A stretch of 64,000 bases of DNA from Pseudomonas laurylsulfativorans (GTDB lineage: Bacteria > Pseudomonadota > Gammaproteobacteria > Pseudomonadales > Pseudomonadaceae). The DNA lies in assembly GCF_002906155.1 (NCBI RefSeq), contig NZ_MUJK01000003.1:558001-622000 (forward strand). Direction: 5' to 3'. The translations under genes and the position numbers were made by a program. Below, one piece after another: positions 40,363 to 48,515 of this stretch. The notes under the pieces were generated by a model that saw only the letters and a program-made list of their open reading frames with translations, was not told the origin of the DNA and ran no database searches. Position 1 is the first letter of the stretch; every line of letters starts with the position of its first letter.

Positions 40363-40825
40363 TGGCGCCGTTATCCTTTACTGCCTTTGTCCTTTTCGCG
40401 AACGCGAAAATCCGAAGGCGGGAGCGTCGAGTTAGTCGGTCGAACGGGATGGCCGTTGCCTTTTACAGCTATTAGACTGGCCGGCATCATCTTTCGGAGC
40501 AGGGGGGCTGATGACGCTTACCGATGCAGTGTTGATCGTGTTACTGGTCGACCGGATTCATGGGACTGACGTTGCCATTCGCTCAGCTGCTAAGCGTTGC
40601 GCGAAACAGCTGCCACGTAGTCAGCGCGATATCTTGTTCAAAATTGGGAATAGCCCTGCACCTTGGCAACTTGTTGGCCACCTGTGCCAATACTTGGCAG
40701 AGTGAAAAGTCAGGCAGATCTGTTAAAGCTGGACACCCGACGAGCCGCAGAGAGGATCAAAACCTCGGCTAAAGAGCGGGTCTCAGATACTATTCCCACA
40801 CTTGTTTCATACCTAGGAAGAGCCC
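40363..40825. other. Spacer between relaxase and mvaT, possible oriT region
   Basis: Apart from one small possible gene at 40511-40705, the spacer holds nothing certain. The position directly upstream of the relaxase start makes it a candidate for oriT, but no clear nick motif or strong inverted repeat was found. Confidence 0.3.
40511..40705 (+). CDS. Small hypothetical protein
   Basis: 64 residues: MTLTDAVLIVLLVDRIHGTD, AIRSAAKRCAKQLPRSQRDI and APWQLVGHLCQYLAE. GGGGGG stands seven bases before the ATG. The helical, amphipathic make-up and ICE position make it plausible, but there is no family match, and it could be spurious. Confidence 0.38.
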   Translation: MTLTDAVLIVLLVDRIHGTDVAIRSAAKRCAKQLPRSQRDILFKIGNSPAPWQLVGHLCQYLAE

Positions 40826-41191
40826 ATGTCTAAGCTTGCCGAATTCAAAGCGCTGGAAGCGCAACTGGCCGTGCAACTTCAACAACTGGATGCGATGAAA
40901 AACGATTCCGGGTTGAAGCAGGAAATCGAGTTTGAACAAAAGCTCAAGGCCTTGCTGGAAGAGTACGGCATGAACCTGCGCCAGGTGATCACCATTCTTG
41001 ATCCTTCCAAGGGGGGGAGCGTAAGTGCCGCCGGCGCCTCCAGTAGCGTCCAGCGCAAGCCTCGTGAGATCAAGCGCTACAAGAACCCGCACAGCGGTGA
41101 AGTCGTGGAAACCAAAGGCGGCAATCACAAAGTCCTCAAGCAGTGGAAGCTGGAGCACGGCTCCGACATTGTCGAGAGCTGGTTACAGTAA
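40826..41191 (+). CDS. MvaT-family H-NS-like xenogeneic silencer
   Basis: A 121-residue protein with N-terminal coiled-coil dimerisation region (MSKLAEFKALEAQLAVQLQQ to about 60). The C-terminal DNA-binding part is RKPREIKRYKNPHSGEVVET KGGNHKVLKQW. MvaT proteins bind AT-rich DNA and silence horizontally acquired genes. This copy lies inside the element rather than in the core chromosome, so it probably silences cargo or keeps transfer genes off. A strong terminator follows. Confidence 0.92.
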   Translation: MSKLAEFKALEAQLAVQLQQLDAMKNDSGLKQEIEFEQKLKALLEEYGMNLRQVITILDPSKGGSVSAAGASSSVQRKPREIKRYKNPHSGEVVETKGGNHKVLKQWKLEHGSDIVESWLQ

Positions 41192-41238
41192 TCGGTCGTC
41201 CAGTCGCAACGGCGGATGACCGACGTTGCAGGCAAAAC

Positions 41239-41262
41239 AAAGGCCCCTTTTGGGGCCTTTTT
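41239..41262 (+). terminator. Terminator of the mvaT-like gene
   Basis: AAAGGCCCC, loop TTTT, GGGGCCTTT followed by TT; a near-symmetric stem with A and T flanks, so it may also stop minus-strand transcripts of the ardC-like gene. Confidence 0.85.
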
Positions 41263-41277
41263 GCTGCTTGAGTGAAG

Positions 41278-42216
41278 TCATGCCGTTAGCCGTTCTATCA
41301 TCTCGGTGCCTTGATCCGACTGCAGTGCTAGCAGGTACTCGGAGGCCTCCCGTGCTTGGCCGCTGGCGCGGAAGATTGCACGCTTATCCTCCTTGAGTAT
41401 CTTCAGCCAAGACGCCAGGTACTCTTCGTGCCGTAACTCACCTTGGGTGCCGGTCAGCGCACAGAGGAATGCGGCGCCCATTTCCGCTACCAGCTCCTCG
41501 AAGGCGTACTCCGCGGAACCAAATGCGTGACCGCCAGTAATACCATCGCGGTTGAGACGTGAAAGGTGACCCGACCAGTGCGTCAGCTCATGAAGGGCCG
41601 TCGCGTAGTAGCTGCCGACGTCTTCGAATTGACCCTTGATGGGCAGCTGGATGAGATCCCGCACCGGCTGATAAAACGCTTGATCTCCGTAACGATGCTC
41701 GATGCGTGCCCCGCTCGCGACCAGCAATTGCTCGGCTGGGGCATGATCAATGAAGGCCGGCTGGTCGTCACACTCATCGTATATTTGCTCTTCGGCAGGC
41801 AAGTCTTCGGTCTGCTCGATGTTGAACAGGCAATGCGTTCGCAGTAGCGCGAATTGCACCATTTTGATGTTGCCCTGTTCATCACGAACGACCTGACCGT
41901 CCTCGTCATGCGCCTCCTTGCTCATCGGTTTGTACAGCACCGCGAGGGTTGATTGCTCACCCTTGCGAACATGGCCACCGGCCTTGCGTGCCTGGTTGAA
42001 CGTGAGCCAGCGATCCTGGCGGAAACCACGCAGGCGTGCCTCGGCCCACAGCAGCGGAATGTTGATACCGGCGTAGGGCCGTCGGCTGATGGCGTTGATC
42101 GGGAAAGGGCAGTCAGCACTCGAGCTGGCGGTTGTCCAAGGTTTGATCCAAGGGATAACCCCTTGACTCAGGGCGCTGACGATTTTGTTGGTGACGTCCA
42201 GGTAGATATCGGACAT
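41278..42216 (-). CDS. ArdC-like antirestriction/ssDNA-binding protein
   Basis: A 312-residue protein. The N-terminal ssDNA-binding domain begins MSDIYLDVTNKIVSALSQGV with WIKPWTTA and PYAGINIPLLW. The C-terminal zincin-like part contains ALHELTHWSGH, an HExxH-type metal site, and EELVAEMGAAFLC as downstream acidic ligand. ArdC proteins protect incoming single-stranded conjugative DNA from host restriction. It is convergent with the mvaT-like gene and at the front of the hypothetical/tra block. Confidence 0.85.
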   Translation of the reverse strand: MSDIYLDVTNKIVSALSQGVIPWIKPWTTASSSADCPFPINAISRRPYAGINIPLLWAEARLRGFRQDRWLTFNQARKAGGHVRKGEQSTLAVLYKPMSKEAHDEDGQVVRDEQGNIKMVQFALLRTHCLFNIEQTEDLPAEEQIYDECDDQPAFIDHAPAEQLLVASGARIEHRYGDQAFYQPVRDLIQLPIKGQFEDVGSYYATALHELTHWSGHLSRLNRDGITGGHAFGSAEYAFEELVAEMGAAFLCALTGTQGELRHEEYLASWLKILKEDKRAIFRASGQAREASEYLLALQSDQGTEMIERLTA

Positions 42217-42303
42217 GACGTTCTCCGGTTATGAAGGGGGAACGCTGCCCGGCCGGGAAGGGTTCCCGGTGGGGTAGAGGGGGCATTCGATGTGCTGGCG
42301 GTG

Positions 42304-42627
42304 TCAGATGGCGGCAATGTCTACAGCGATCTCACTGGGCAGCCGGATAAGCAGAAAAGTCGGGCCTCTGCGTGGAGTGATGCGAGCCAGCTGTAATGGA
42401 GATGAGTGAGCGACTACTGATGTGTCGTCGCTCTGCGGGTGATCGAACGGCAGATCGACTGGGAACTGCAGGACATGAGGGGCGAAAGTCAGGGCGCTGT
42501 TGAGCAGCGCTGCCAATCGCTGTGCTGAATGTCCAACAGGGGCGTTGCCTGCATCAGGGTCGATGACGTGTTGCCACGCACCAGGGCTCAGCACAACGGC
42601 AGTCGAGAAGAGTTTCATCCTGGACAT
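42304..42627 (-). CDS. Hypothetical ICE protein
   Basis: A 107-residue protein, MSRMKLFSTAVVLSPGAWQH, with VAHSSPLQLARITPRRGPTF LLIRLPSE. CGGAGG lies a few bases upstream of the start at 42627, which supports expression. No domain is recognised. It lies directly upstream of the ardC-like gene and may be cotranscribed with it. Confidence 0.5.
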   Translation of the reverse strand: MSRMKLFSTAVVLSPGAWQHVIDPDAGNAPVGHSAQRLAALLNSALTFAPHVLQFPVDLPFDHPQSDDTSVVAHSSPLQLARITPRRGPTFLLIRLPSEIAVDIAAI

Positions 42628-42917
42628 CGGAGCCTCCGGGTGGTTGATCCCACGACACCTCTGGCGAGGATCTTGCGCGGGCTTTGCACTCAGCGAGACG
42701 TGGAGTGTCTGTGTATTAAAACGCGTTCGAATGTGGGGTCAATCTCCCATCCAGACCACATGCAAGCGTGTCTATCCAGTGCGTTCCAGGGAAGAATATT
42801 GGCCTCAGGTTCCAGATAAACGGCGATCTCTAATCGCTTGGAGAGTGGCGCGAAAGATGTTCCAGAAAGGCTCGGATAAGGAGCCCCTCCGGAAATTTGA
42901 CTGACTCACATTGGCGT

Positions 42918-43283
42918 TCAAGATTTTGTCGTCGGGCCAACCTCGGCAGCTAGATACAAGTGGGTGGAAGTTGCCTCCACCACCAGCGACCCTGCTGTCC
43001 CGTAAAGACTTGCCAGTACCGGATCGTCGATGTCGAAGTACTCGACAAAATCATCGCCACCCAATTCATCTTGTGCGCGATTCCACCAAGAATCGAAGTC
43101 GTCGACGTATGGGTCGCAGCCGGCGGCGTAGACTACGTGTTGTCGGCCGCCTCCATCCGGTTTGTTCTCGCCGATCTCGGACATAAAGTAGACACCATGG
43201 TCCTTGACCAATATCAATCTACAGCCATTGATACCGGCCTCGGCCAACACAGTGTGGAGTGCAGAACCTGTGAAGCGCAGCAT
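42918..43283 (-). CDS. DUF3085 family ICE protein
   Basis: 121 residues: MLRFTGSALHTVLAEAGING CRLILVKDHGVYFMSE, then AAGCDPYVDDFDSWWNRAQD ELGGDDFVEYFD and a C-terminal ATSTHLYLAAEV. This is the DUF3085 pattern, found on PFGI-1-like elements, with no known function. The upstream region is gene-free. Confidence 0.78.
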   Translation of the reverse strand: MLRFTGSALHTVLAEAGINGCRLILVKDHGVYFMSEIGENKPDGGGRQHVVYAAGCDPYVDDFDSWWNRAQDELGGDDFVEYFDIDDPVLASLYGTAGSLVVEATSTHLYLAAEVGPTTKS

Positions 43284-43744
43284 AATGAGATCCTCCAGAG
43301 GGTGCGGAGGAATGCCACCCGTGCGGGGGAATTCCCAGCACTGGAATGGATTGAGAAGGGTTGCATCGAAGACGCAGGCTCAGTGAGCCTGGATATTAGA
43401 AGGCGTTCATCACCGCGGGAGCGATGACCGTGCGAGCTGCCGAACGCGAATCGCATTTGGGGAGAACCATCACGAGAGTGACGTAGCCTTGAAGGTTATG
43501 ACTACCTGGGGTGCTGGAAACCAGCAATTGCACAGTCGGTTTATCAAGCGGAACGACGTAGCGTCAATGGTGTTTTTAGGGGGAATGAGCTGCTTCGATC
43601 CATGCAGTCCCACTGACGATCATCAGCGCAGTCCAGGTGATCAACGGTCATGGGAATCAGCGGAAGAGGAGTAAGCTAATGCTTGGATCCAAATTATTGG
43701 TAACTCTTTGGCCGTGAGTGCAGAGAAGAAAGGGAGGCACTCAA
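43284..43744. other. Gene-free stretch
   Basis: No supported gene or repeat. Short frames here lack ribosome sites and family likeness. It probably holds promoters for the divergent DUF3085 gene and the small membrane protein at 43745. Confidence 0.4.
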
Positions 43745-44101
43745 ATGACTACTCCAGCTTCTTCTACATCCAGCCGTACCCCATTCGGCAAGTCTTTAGT
43801 TCGTGCGGTAGTCCGTGCGGGTCGCCTGGTGAATCAGCTCGAAACGGGAATTTTGTACTCCCGTGTGTTGGCTGCCGTGCCCTTTAAGTATCGGCAAATC
43901 GGCTTTCAGAGTTTCAAGGTAATGTTTGTGCTTGCCGCTGCGTCTGTTGCGATTCTCTTGGCGATCGGAATGATTGCTGTATGGACCATTGCGGCTCTGC
44001 CCATTAGTGCTGATAGGCAACCTCGTATTCACGAAGTGAGCCACCCCCAACATCAACTCAAGTATCCCGAACTGTACGACGATAATGGGGCGCTCAGGTA
44101 A
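43745..44101 (+). CDS. ICE membrane protein, DUF3742-like
   Basis: A 118-residue protein with GGGAGG before the start. The N-terminus is basic (TPFGKSLVRAVVRAGRLVNQ), followed by a membrane segment at about 60-83 (VMFVLAAASVAILLAIGMIA) and a C-terminal tail HQLKYPELYDDNGALR. This layout recalls DUF3742 proteins that end PFGI-1-type transfer blocks, but the fit is loose. It converges on the TraG-like gene with a 4-base gap. Confidence 0.58.
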   Translation: MTTPASSTSSRTPFGKSLVRAVVRAGRLVNQLETGILYSRVLAAVPFKYRQIGFQSFKVMFVLAAASVAILLAIGMIAVWTIAALPISADRQPRIHEVSHPQHQLKYPELYDDNGALR

Positions 44102-44105
44102 CAGG

Positions 44106-45644
44106 CTATTTTAACCTCCGGGCTCCAGAAATGAGCTGAGAGGAGCCCTTCTCTGCTTGGACCTGAGCAGCTTCTGTTCCTCGAGTGAGGAGCGTTTGGA
44201 CGCCACTGCCCACGTTGTACCCCGCCCAGCTCATCGCGCCGAGAAAGAACATCGGCAGTACCAAAAACATCGCGCCCATGACGTACTCGATCACTTGTGC
44301 GGTCACCGTCCCATCCATGAAGCCAGCGGTCGGCAACGACAAGAGTGCCTGGTCTGTGGCAGACACCTGGTTGTACAGCGTCTCCAGCATGCTCGAATCG
44401 ATCCAGCGTGCCAGCTCCCACCAGAACGTCAGCATGTGCAGGGTAAACAGCGCGAACGTGACGGTCATCAGCGCCTTGAGCTGATAGGTGCTGATCAGCA
44501 GCACCAGCGGTAGGCTGATGATCGTGCCCATGATCAGAAAGGCCTGGACCATCGGTAGTGCGGCGCGCAATGCGTTCATCGCCGGGAAATTGCTGAACGA
44601 GCCCAGGGCCAAACCGGTGTTCGTGGCCAGGTTGTTCAGTCCTTGCGTCAGTGATCCGCCCCGGGCGCTGCTGCCGTAATCCTGGAACACCTGCCCTGGC
44701 GCCATGCTCAACGATTGCTGCCGCGGGCTAACCAATTCGCGAAGGGTGGCGTCTTCGATCTCGCCTGTGGTACGCCCGGTTAACCAGCCTCGCAGGCGCG
44801 AAATCAGCGACGGATCGACCTCGGCGACCAAACGATCACGCAGCCCGATCGTGGCATCGCTCCACCATTGTCTGCAGGTAGGGTAGCCAGCACCGTTGGC
44901 GAGTTGGGGAAGGGAGGTATCCCGGGTCTCGTCGTACGGCCAATCAATCCTGGGCGTTCGCGAGCGATCGGTGTCGTAATAACCTGGCGTGTTAAGCATG
45001 TACGTCGAGCCAATCCAGGACGCGTCGTAGCTCTGCGACTCGTCCAGTTCGGGGCGATTGGTGAACAGCCGCGAGCGCGAGAAGCCGTAACAATCCCGGG
45101 TAAAATCGGCGACTTCCTGCAGCAGCACCTGGTCGTTGATACGCGAGCTGTCGATCTCCATGCGCATCGCACGGATGTCGGGCGCACACGGAATCGATGC
45201 GGTCGCGGCGGCCGTGATGCCTTTGCTCATGGCATGCACGAGAAACCACCACACCGGCACATTCGCTGATTTTTCGCCGATGATGTTGAAGGTTGTGCCC
45301 CAGGCCGTTTCGGCGGGCTTGGCCATGGAAACGCCGCAGCGTTGGCTCGCCGTATCGTCGAAGGTCACGGAGGACAGATTCAAGGGGAAGAACGGCATGC
45401 AGCCAAATAAGATGACCACGTAACTCATCCACAGCCGGTTCTCGACGCGAGGGATCGACAGCAAACCCTTGTTGCCCTCGTCAGCGCCTTGTTGGCGAGC
45501 GGACAGCCACTCCTGGAGGATGATCGCGCCGAAGGGCGCGGCGAACAGCCCGGTGTCTGCCAGTGTGTTCCAGATGCCGTTGTTGATGATCCAGGCCAAC
45601 AGCGACAGGTAGTACTCGAGGTAGCTGTTGGTGCTCATGCTCAT
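44106..45644 (-). CDS. TraG N-terminal-domain mating-pair protein
   Basis: A 512-residue inner-membrane protein. Hydrophobic segments at the N-terminus (YYLSLLAWIINNGIWNTL) and a cluster at about 370-480 fit the TraG_N domain. That domain acts in mating-pair stabilisation and pilus assembly in F- and SXT-type systems. ATTATGIEK-like loops lie between, with CAPDI and RDCYGFSR cysteines for disulfides. The start at 45644 has GAGG upstream. It is the last gene of the long minus-strand transfer operon. Confidence 0.83.
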   Translation of the reverse strand: MSMSTNSYLEYYLSLLAWIINNGIWNTLADTGLFAAPFGAIILQEWLSARQQGADEGNKGLLSIPRVENRLWMSYVVILFGCMPFFPLNLSSVTFDDTASQRCGVSMAKPAETAWGTTFNIIGEKSANVPVWWFLVHAMSKGITAAATASIPCAPDIRAMRMEIDSSRINDQVLLQEVADFTRDCYGFSRSRLFTNRPELDESQSYDASWIGSTYMLNTPGYYDTDRSRTPRIDWPYDETRDTSLPQLANGAGYPTCRQWWSDATIGLRDRLVAEVDPSLISRLRGWLTGRTTGEIEDATLRELVSPRQQSLSMAPGQVFQDYGSSARGGSLTQGLNNLATNTGLALGSFSNFPAMNALRAALPMVQAFLIMGTIISLPLVLLISTYQLKALMTVTFALFTLHMLTFWWELARWIDSSMLETLYNQVSATDQALLSLPTAGFMDGTVTAQVIEYVMGAMFLVLPMFFLGAMSWAGYNVGSGVQTLLTRGTEAAQVQAEKGSSQLISGARRLK

Positions 45645-45653
45645 GATTGCACC

Positions 45654-45959
45654 TCACACGCGAAACAGTTCGACCAGGATGATTGAGCTGAAGCCGATCA
45701 GCCCCAGGCGTTTGAGCCGTTGCTGGTCTGCAGGCGCCGGCCGCAAGCGCAATGCCGCGGTCCAGCCTGCGAGGATCAGGGCATACAGCAGGGCACGCCA
45801 GGAGGCGAGGTAGGGCGTAGCGGTGCGCGCCTGCCCGAACCAATCAAGCTGGGCACCTGTCAGCTGCAGCGCCATCCAGGCAATCAGGAGCATCAAGGCC
45901 ATGGCGCTGAGGATTAGCAGCACATGGGCAAGAGTGGACTTCACAGAAAACAGCATCAT
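45654..45959 (-). CDS. Small ICE inner-membrane protein
   Basis: A 101-residue protein with three hydrophobic segments (about 10-32, 50-68, 83-100), beginning MMLFSVKSTLAHVLLILSAM. It lies between the TraG-like and PFL_4711-family genes and overlaps the latter's 3' end by four bases, so they are translated together. No function is known. Confidence 0.68.
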   Translation of the reverse strand: MMLFSVKSTLAHVLLILSAMALMLLIAWMALQLTGAQLDWFGQARTATPYLASWRALLYALILAGWTAALRLRPAPADQQRLKRLGLIGFSSIILVELFRV

Positions 45960-47314
45960 GGTGTGCTCCTACCCTGGTCCGCGCGGTGCAGCCGGTCCGG
46001 CTCCGGATCGCGCTGATCGATGCTGCGGGAGGCGTCGGCACCGCCAGCGTGGCGATCGAGGACCAGGCTGGCGGTGTTGGTGGCCAGCGACTGGCGTACC
46101 TGTAGCTCCGTTTGCAGCAGGCGGATCTCACGTTCCAACGTTTCGACGTTGCCATTGAGGGCGGTGGTGGCGGGCTGCGCCGACGCGACATTGGGCTCAT
46201 GACTGCCGGCCAGGAGCGTGCGCTGTAGCAGCATCGCCTTGTAAATCACGCTCGACAGCGCGGTCTCGCTGGCCAGGCGCCGGGCCAGCAGGTTCTGGTC
46301 GGGATCGTCGCGCAGGCCCTCGATGACGCCTCGTGAGACCTGCAGCAAGGGACTGGAGACTTTGCCAAGGTTCTCCGGCGTGGGTTGCTCGGTGCCCGAC
46401 AACATTCGTTGCAGACCCTCGAGGTGTTCTGTGTAGGTTTCCTGGATCAGCGGCGAGAGGCCTGCCCCGGCGGTAACGCGCAAAGTCTCGCAGTCATCGC
46501 AGGTTGCCACCTCGGTTTCACCAAGCACACGGGTGGCCCATTCTGAGGCCTCCTCGGGGCTCGACCAGGCCTGGCAGATGGCGCCATTCTGGCAACCGGA
46601 ACCGACGGCCGACGTATCCTCGATCGCGCGGTTGTGCAGTAGGTTGTAGCCCGCTTTAACGACGTCCGAAGTCACCCGGATGGGTTCCTGACCGTTACCA
46701 CCGGCTTTCTGCCCACCGACCCAGCTGACGCCGTTGTTGCCGTTGTTCGATTCGGTGTCCTTCACCGCCATCACAGCATCACCGTCGGACTGTTCGAGGT
46801 TGTGCTGCATCTCCTGGTTCTGCGCCAGTGCGCCCCAACCGGCCTGGTCGACCTTGTCGGCCATTTTCGCCGCCATCGCCTGGCAGGTGAGCTTTGAGCG
46901 GTCAAAGTCGATGCGCCCCTGCAGCACGCCGTTGCTCAGCAGCTCATACAGACCGGGGTTGGCGCGCTGAATGATCATCGCCGGCAGGGACATCACGGCC
47001 TGTGTGGCATTCTCGATCACATTACCCATGATCTGCTGGAAGCCTTGGGTGGCGCCATTGAGCTGATTCTGCAGGGTGTTGGAGAGGTTCATGTTTCCGC
47101 ACATCATGTTCGCGCGCCAGGACATGCCCACGCCAAGGCCATTGGGGCGGTAGAGCGAGGAGGGGGATCCCGTCGCCGATCCGCCGCCGATGGTGTACAT
47201 CACGCGGTCATCCAGGACCTGGGCCTGGTCACCAAGGTGGTAGCCGTTTTCAGCGGCATGGCCGACGGCACTTACGAGGGCGCACACCAACCCGAGCGAG
47301 AGGGTATTCATCAT
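45956..47314 (-). CDS. ICE protein, PFL_4711 family (TraH-like role)
   Basis: A 452-residue exported protein: signal peptide MMNTLSLGLVCALVSAVGHA, then NGYHLGDQAQVLDDRVMYTI. ANMMCGNMNLSNTLQNQLNG and repeated Cys pairs (CDDCETLR, CQNGAIC) point to a disulfide-rich periplasmic assembly factor. It matches the TIGR03755 family by position and text. Its 3' end reads through a repetitive Arg/Asp tail. Overlaps both neighbours by four bases. Confidence 0.8.
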   Translation of the reverse strand: MMNTLSLGLVCALVSAVGHAAENGYHLGDQAQVLDDRVMYTIGGGSATGSPSSLYRPNGLGVGMSWRANMMCGNMNLSNTLQNQLNGATQGFQQIMGNVIENATQAVMSLPAMIIQRANPGLYELLSNGVLQGRIDFDRSKLTCQAMAAKMADKVDQAGWGALAQNQEMQHNLEQSDGDAVMAVKDTESNNGNNGVSWVGGQKAGGNGQEPIRVTSDVVKAGYNLLHNRAIEDTSAVGSGCQNGAICQAWSSPEEASEWATRVLGETEVATCDDCETLRVTAGAGLSPLIQETYTEHLEGLQRMLSGTEQPTPENLGKVSSPLLQVSRGVIEGLRDDPDQNLLARRLASETALSSVIYKAMLLQRTLLAGSHEPNVASAQPATTALNGNVETLEREIRLLQTELQVRQSLATNTASLVLDRHAGGADASRSIDQRDPEPDRLHRADQGRSTP

Positions 47315-48288
47315 TGGCCTCCATCAAAGTCGATGCTGAACAGGAAGGTCTGGCCCATCCGCTGGCAGCAGCGGTAAGGGCGCCATAGCGACCAGGCATA
47401 GGCGCCGTCGGCGCTCTGGATCGTCGGGCTGGGAAAGATGGCGCAGGTGGTCTGGATCACCGGGGCGAGCAATTGCCAGCGGTGGTTGTTGATGTTGTTC
47501 TCCATCACCGGCTGCGGCGGCCAATAGCCGGGAGATGGCATCGGTTGCAGCGGCAGGTAGACATGCGGCTGGCCGGCGCGCGTGATGAAGTCGCTGGCAC
47601 GCTGGGCCATGACGGCGGATGCTTTGAAGTCGTCAGGCTGCACCAGAAATCCGTGCCGCGGATAGACACTGCCCCACATGTTCCCCAGTGCCTGACTGCC
47701 AATCTCGCGCATGCCCGGAATGAGCGCTTGTGGATAGACGGATTCGGGAACGGCCTGACGCCAGGCCAGCGGGTCGAGCGTGCTGAGGTAATAAGGCGTA
47801 AGGGGCGTCGCCCCAGTTGGACATGCATAGCCGAAGCCATGCGCAAGGGCCGTCAGCGCCGAACTGCCCGGATACCCGATACCGTCAACATTCTTGAACC
47901 GGGACAGATTATTGCGCTGCGGCGAAGGCGTGATCAGGTTGCCACCCCCTTTTGATGCCGGCGTGGGCATCGACAGTGCGGACATCTCGCCCCAGGGATT
48001 GCCGCCGGTGTCGGAATAGCTCGACACCACCAACTCGGGAATAAAGTGGCGGACCTTGGGTGAGGTCTTCACCGTGCAGCCAAACGGTGTACAGAGTAGC
48101 CAAAAGCAGATCCCGACGACCCGGTACTCCAGGCACTGCAATGAAGTGACGGAGGCGATGATGGCGGGGGTGGTCAGTGCCAAGCACTGCTCAGCCGCGA
48201 CAAACAGTACAGCCGCGGTGAAGGCTCGGCTATGGCCAATCTTCCTGGACTTTGGCGATCTGAATCGGGTGGTGGCGGTCACTTTCAT
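47311..48288 (-). CDS. ICE protein, PFL_4710 family (TraU-like)
   Basis: A 325-residue protein with an N-terminal hydrophobic signal (GHSRAFTAAVLFVAAEQCLA). SLQCLEYRVVGICFWLLCTP FGCTVKTSP, with dense cysteines, is the hallmark of TIGR03756/TraU-like pilus assembly proteins. Start 48288 is chosen from the signal; the frame stays open upstream. The 3' end overlaps the PFL_4711 gene. The 228-base gap between this gene and the TraC ATPase is where a TIGR03757 gene would be expected, but none is seen. Confidence 0.8.
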   Translation of the reverse strand: MKVTATTRFRSPKSRKIGHSRAFTAAVLFVAAEQCLALTTPAIIASVTSLQCLEYRVVGICFWLLCTPFGCTVKTSPKVRHFIPELVVSSYSDTGGNPWGEMSALSMPTPASKGGGNLITPSPQRNNLSRFKNVDGIGYPGSSALTALAHGFGYACPTGATPLTPYYLSTLDPLAWRQAVPESVYPQALIPGMREIGSQALGNMWGSVYPRHGFLVQPDDFKASAVMAQRASDFITRAGQPHVYLPLQPMPSPGYWPPQPVMENNINNHRWQLLAPVIQTTCAIFPSPTIQSADGAYAWSLWRPYRCCQRMGQTFLFSIDFDGGQ

Positions 48289-48515
48289 GGGCAGCGCTCG
48301 ACATGCGGCAGCGGTGTGCGTCCGTGCGCCAACTTTCAGCATCCAGGATCCGAGCGGAGAGGGCGACGGACAAACCGAGGCCGAATTGATCGGTTTTGCC
48401 AGTCGCCGGCTTGAGGGCCGCGCGTTGTGCAAAATCACCGATGGAGAACAAAAATGTACTCATGCCGGTTTTTTATTGATTGAAAGGCGTTTGAAAGTCG
48501 CCGACGCTCGGGTGT

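Noticed and set aside
43489..43674. 61-codon plus-strand frame upstream of the DUF3742-like gene
   Set aside because: No ribosome site and no protein-like composition; ends before the next gene without coupling.
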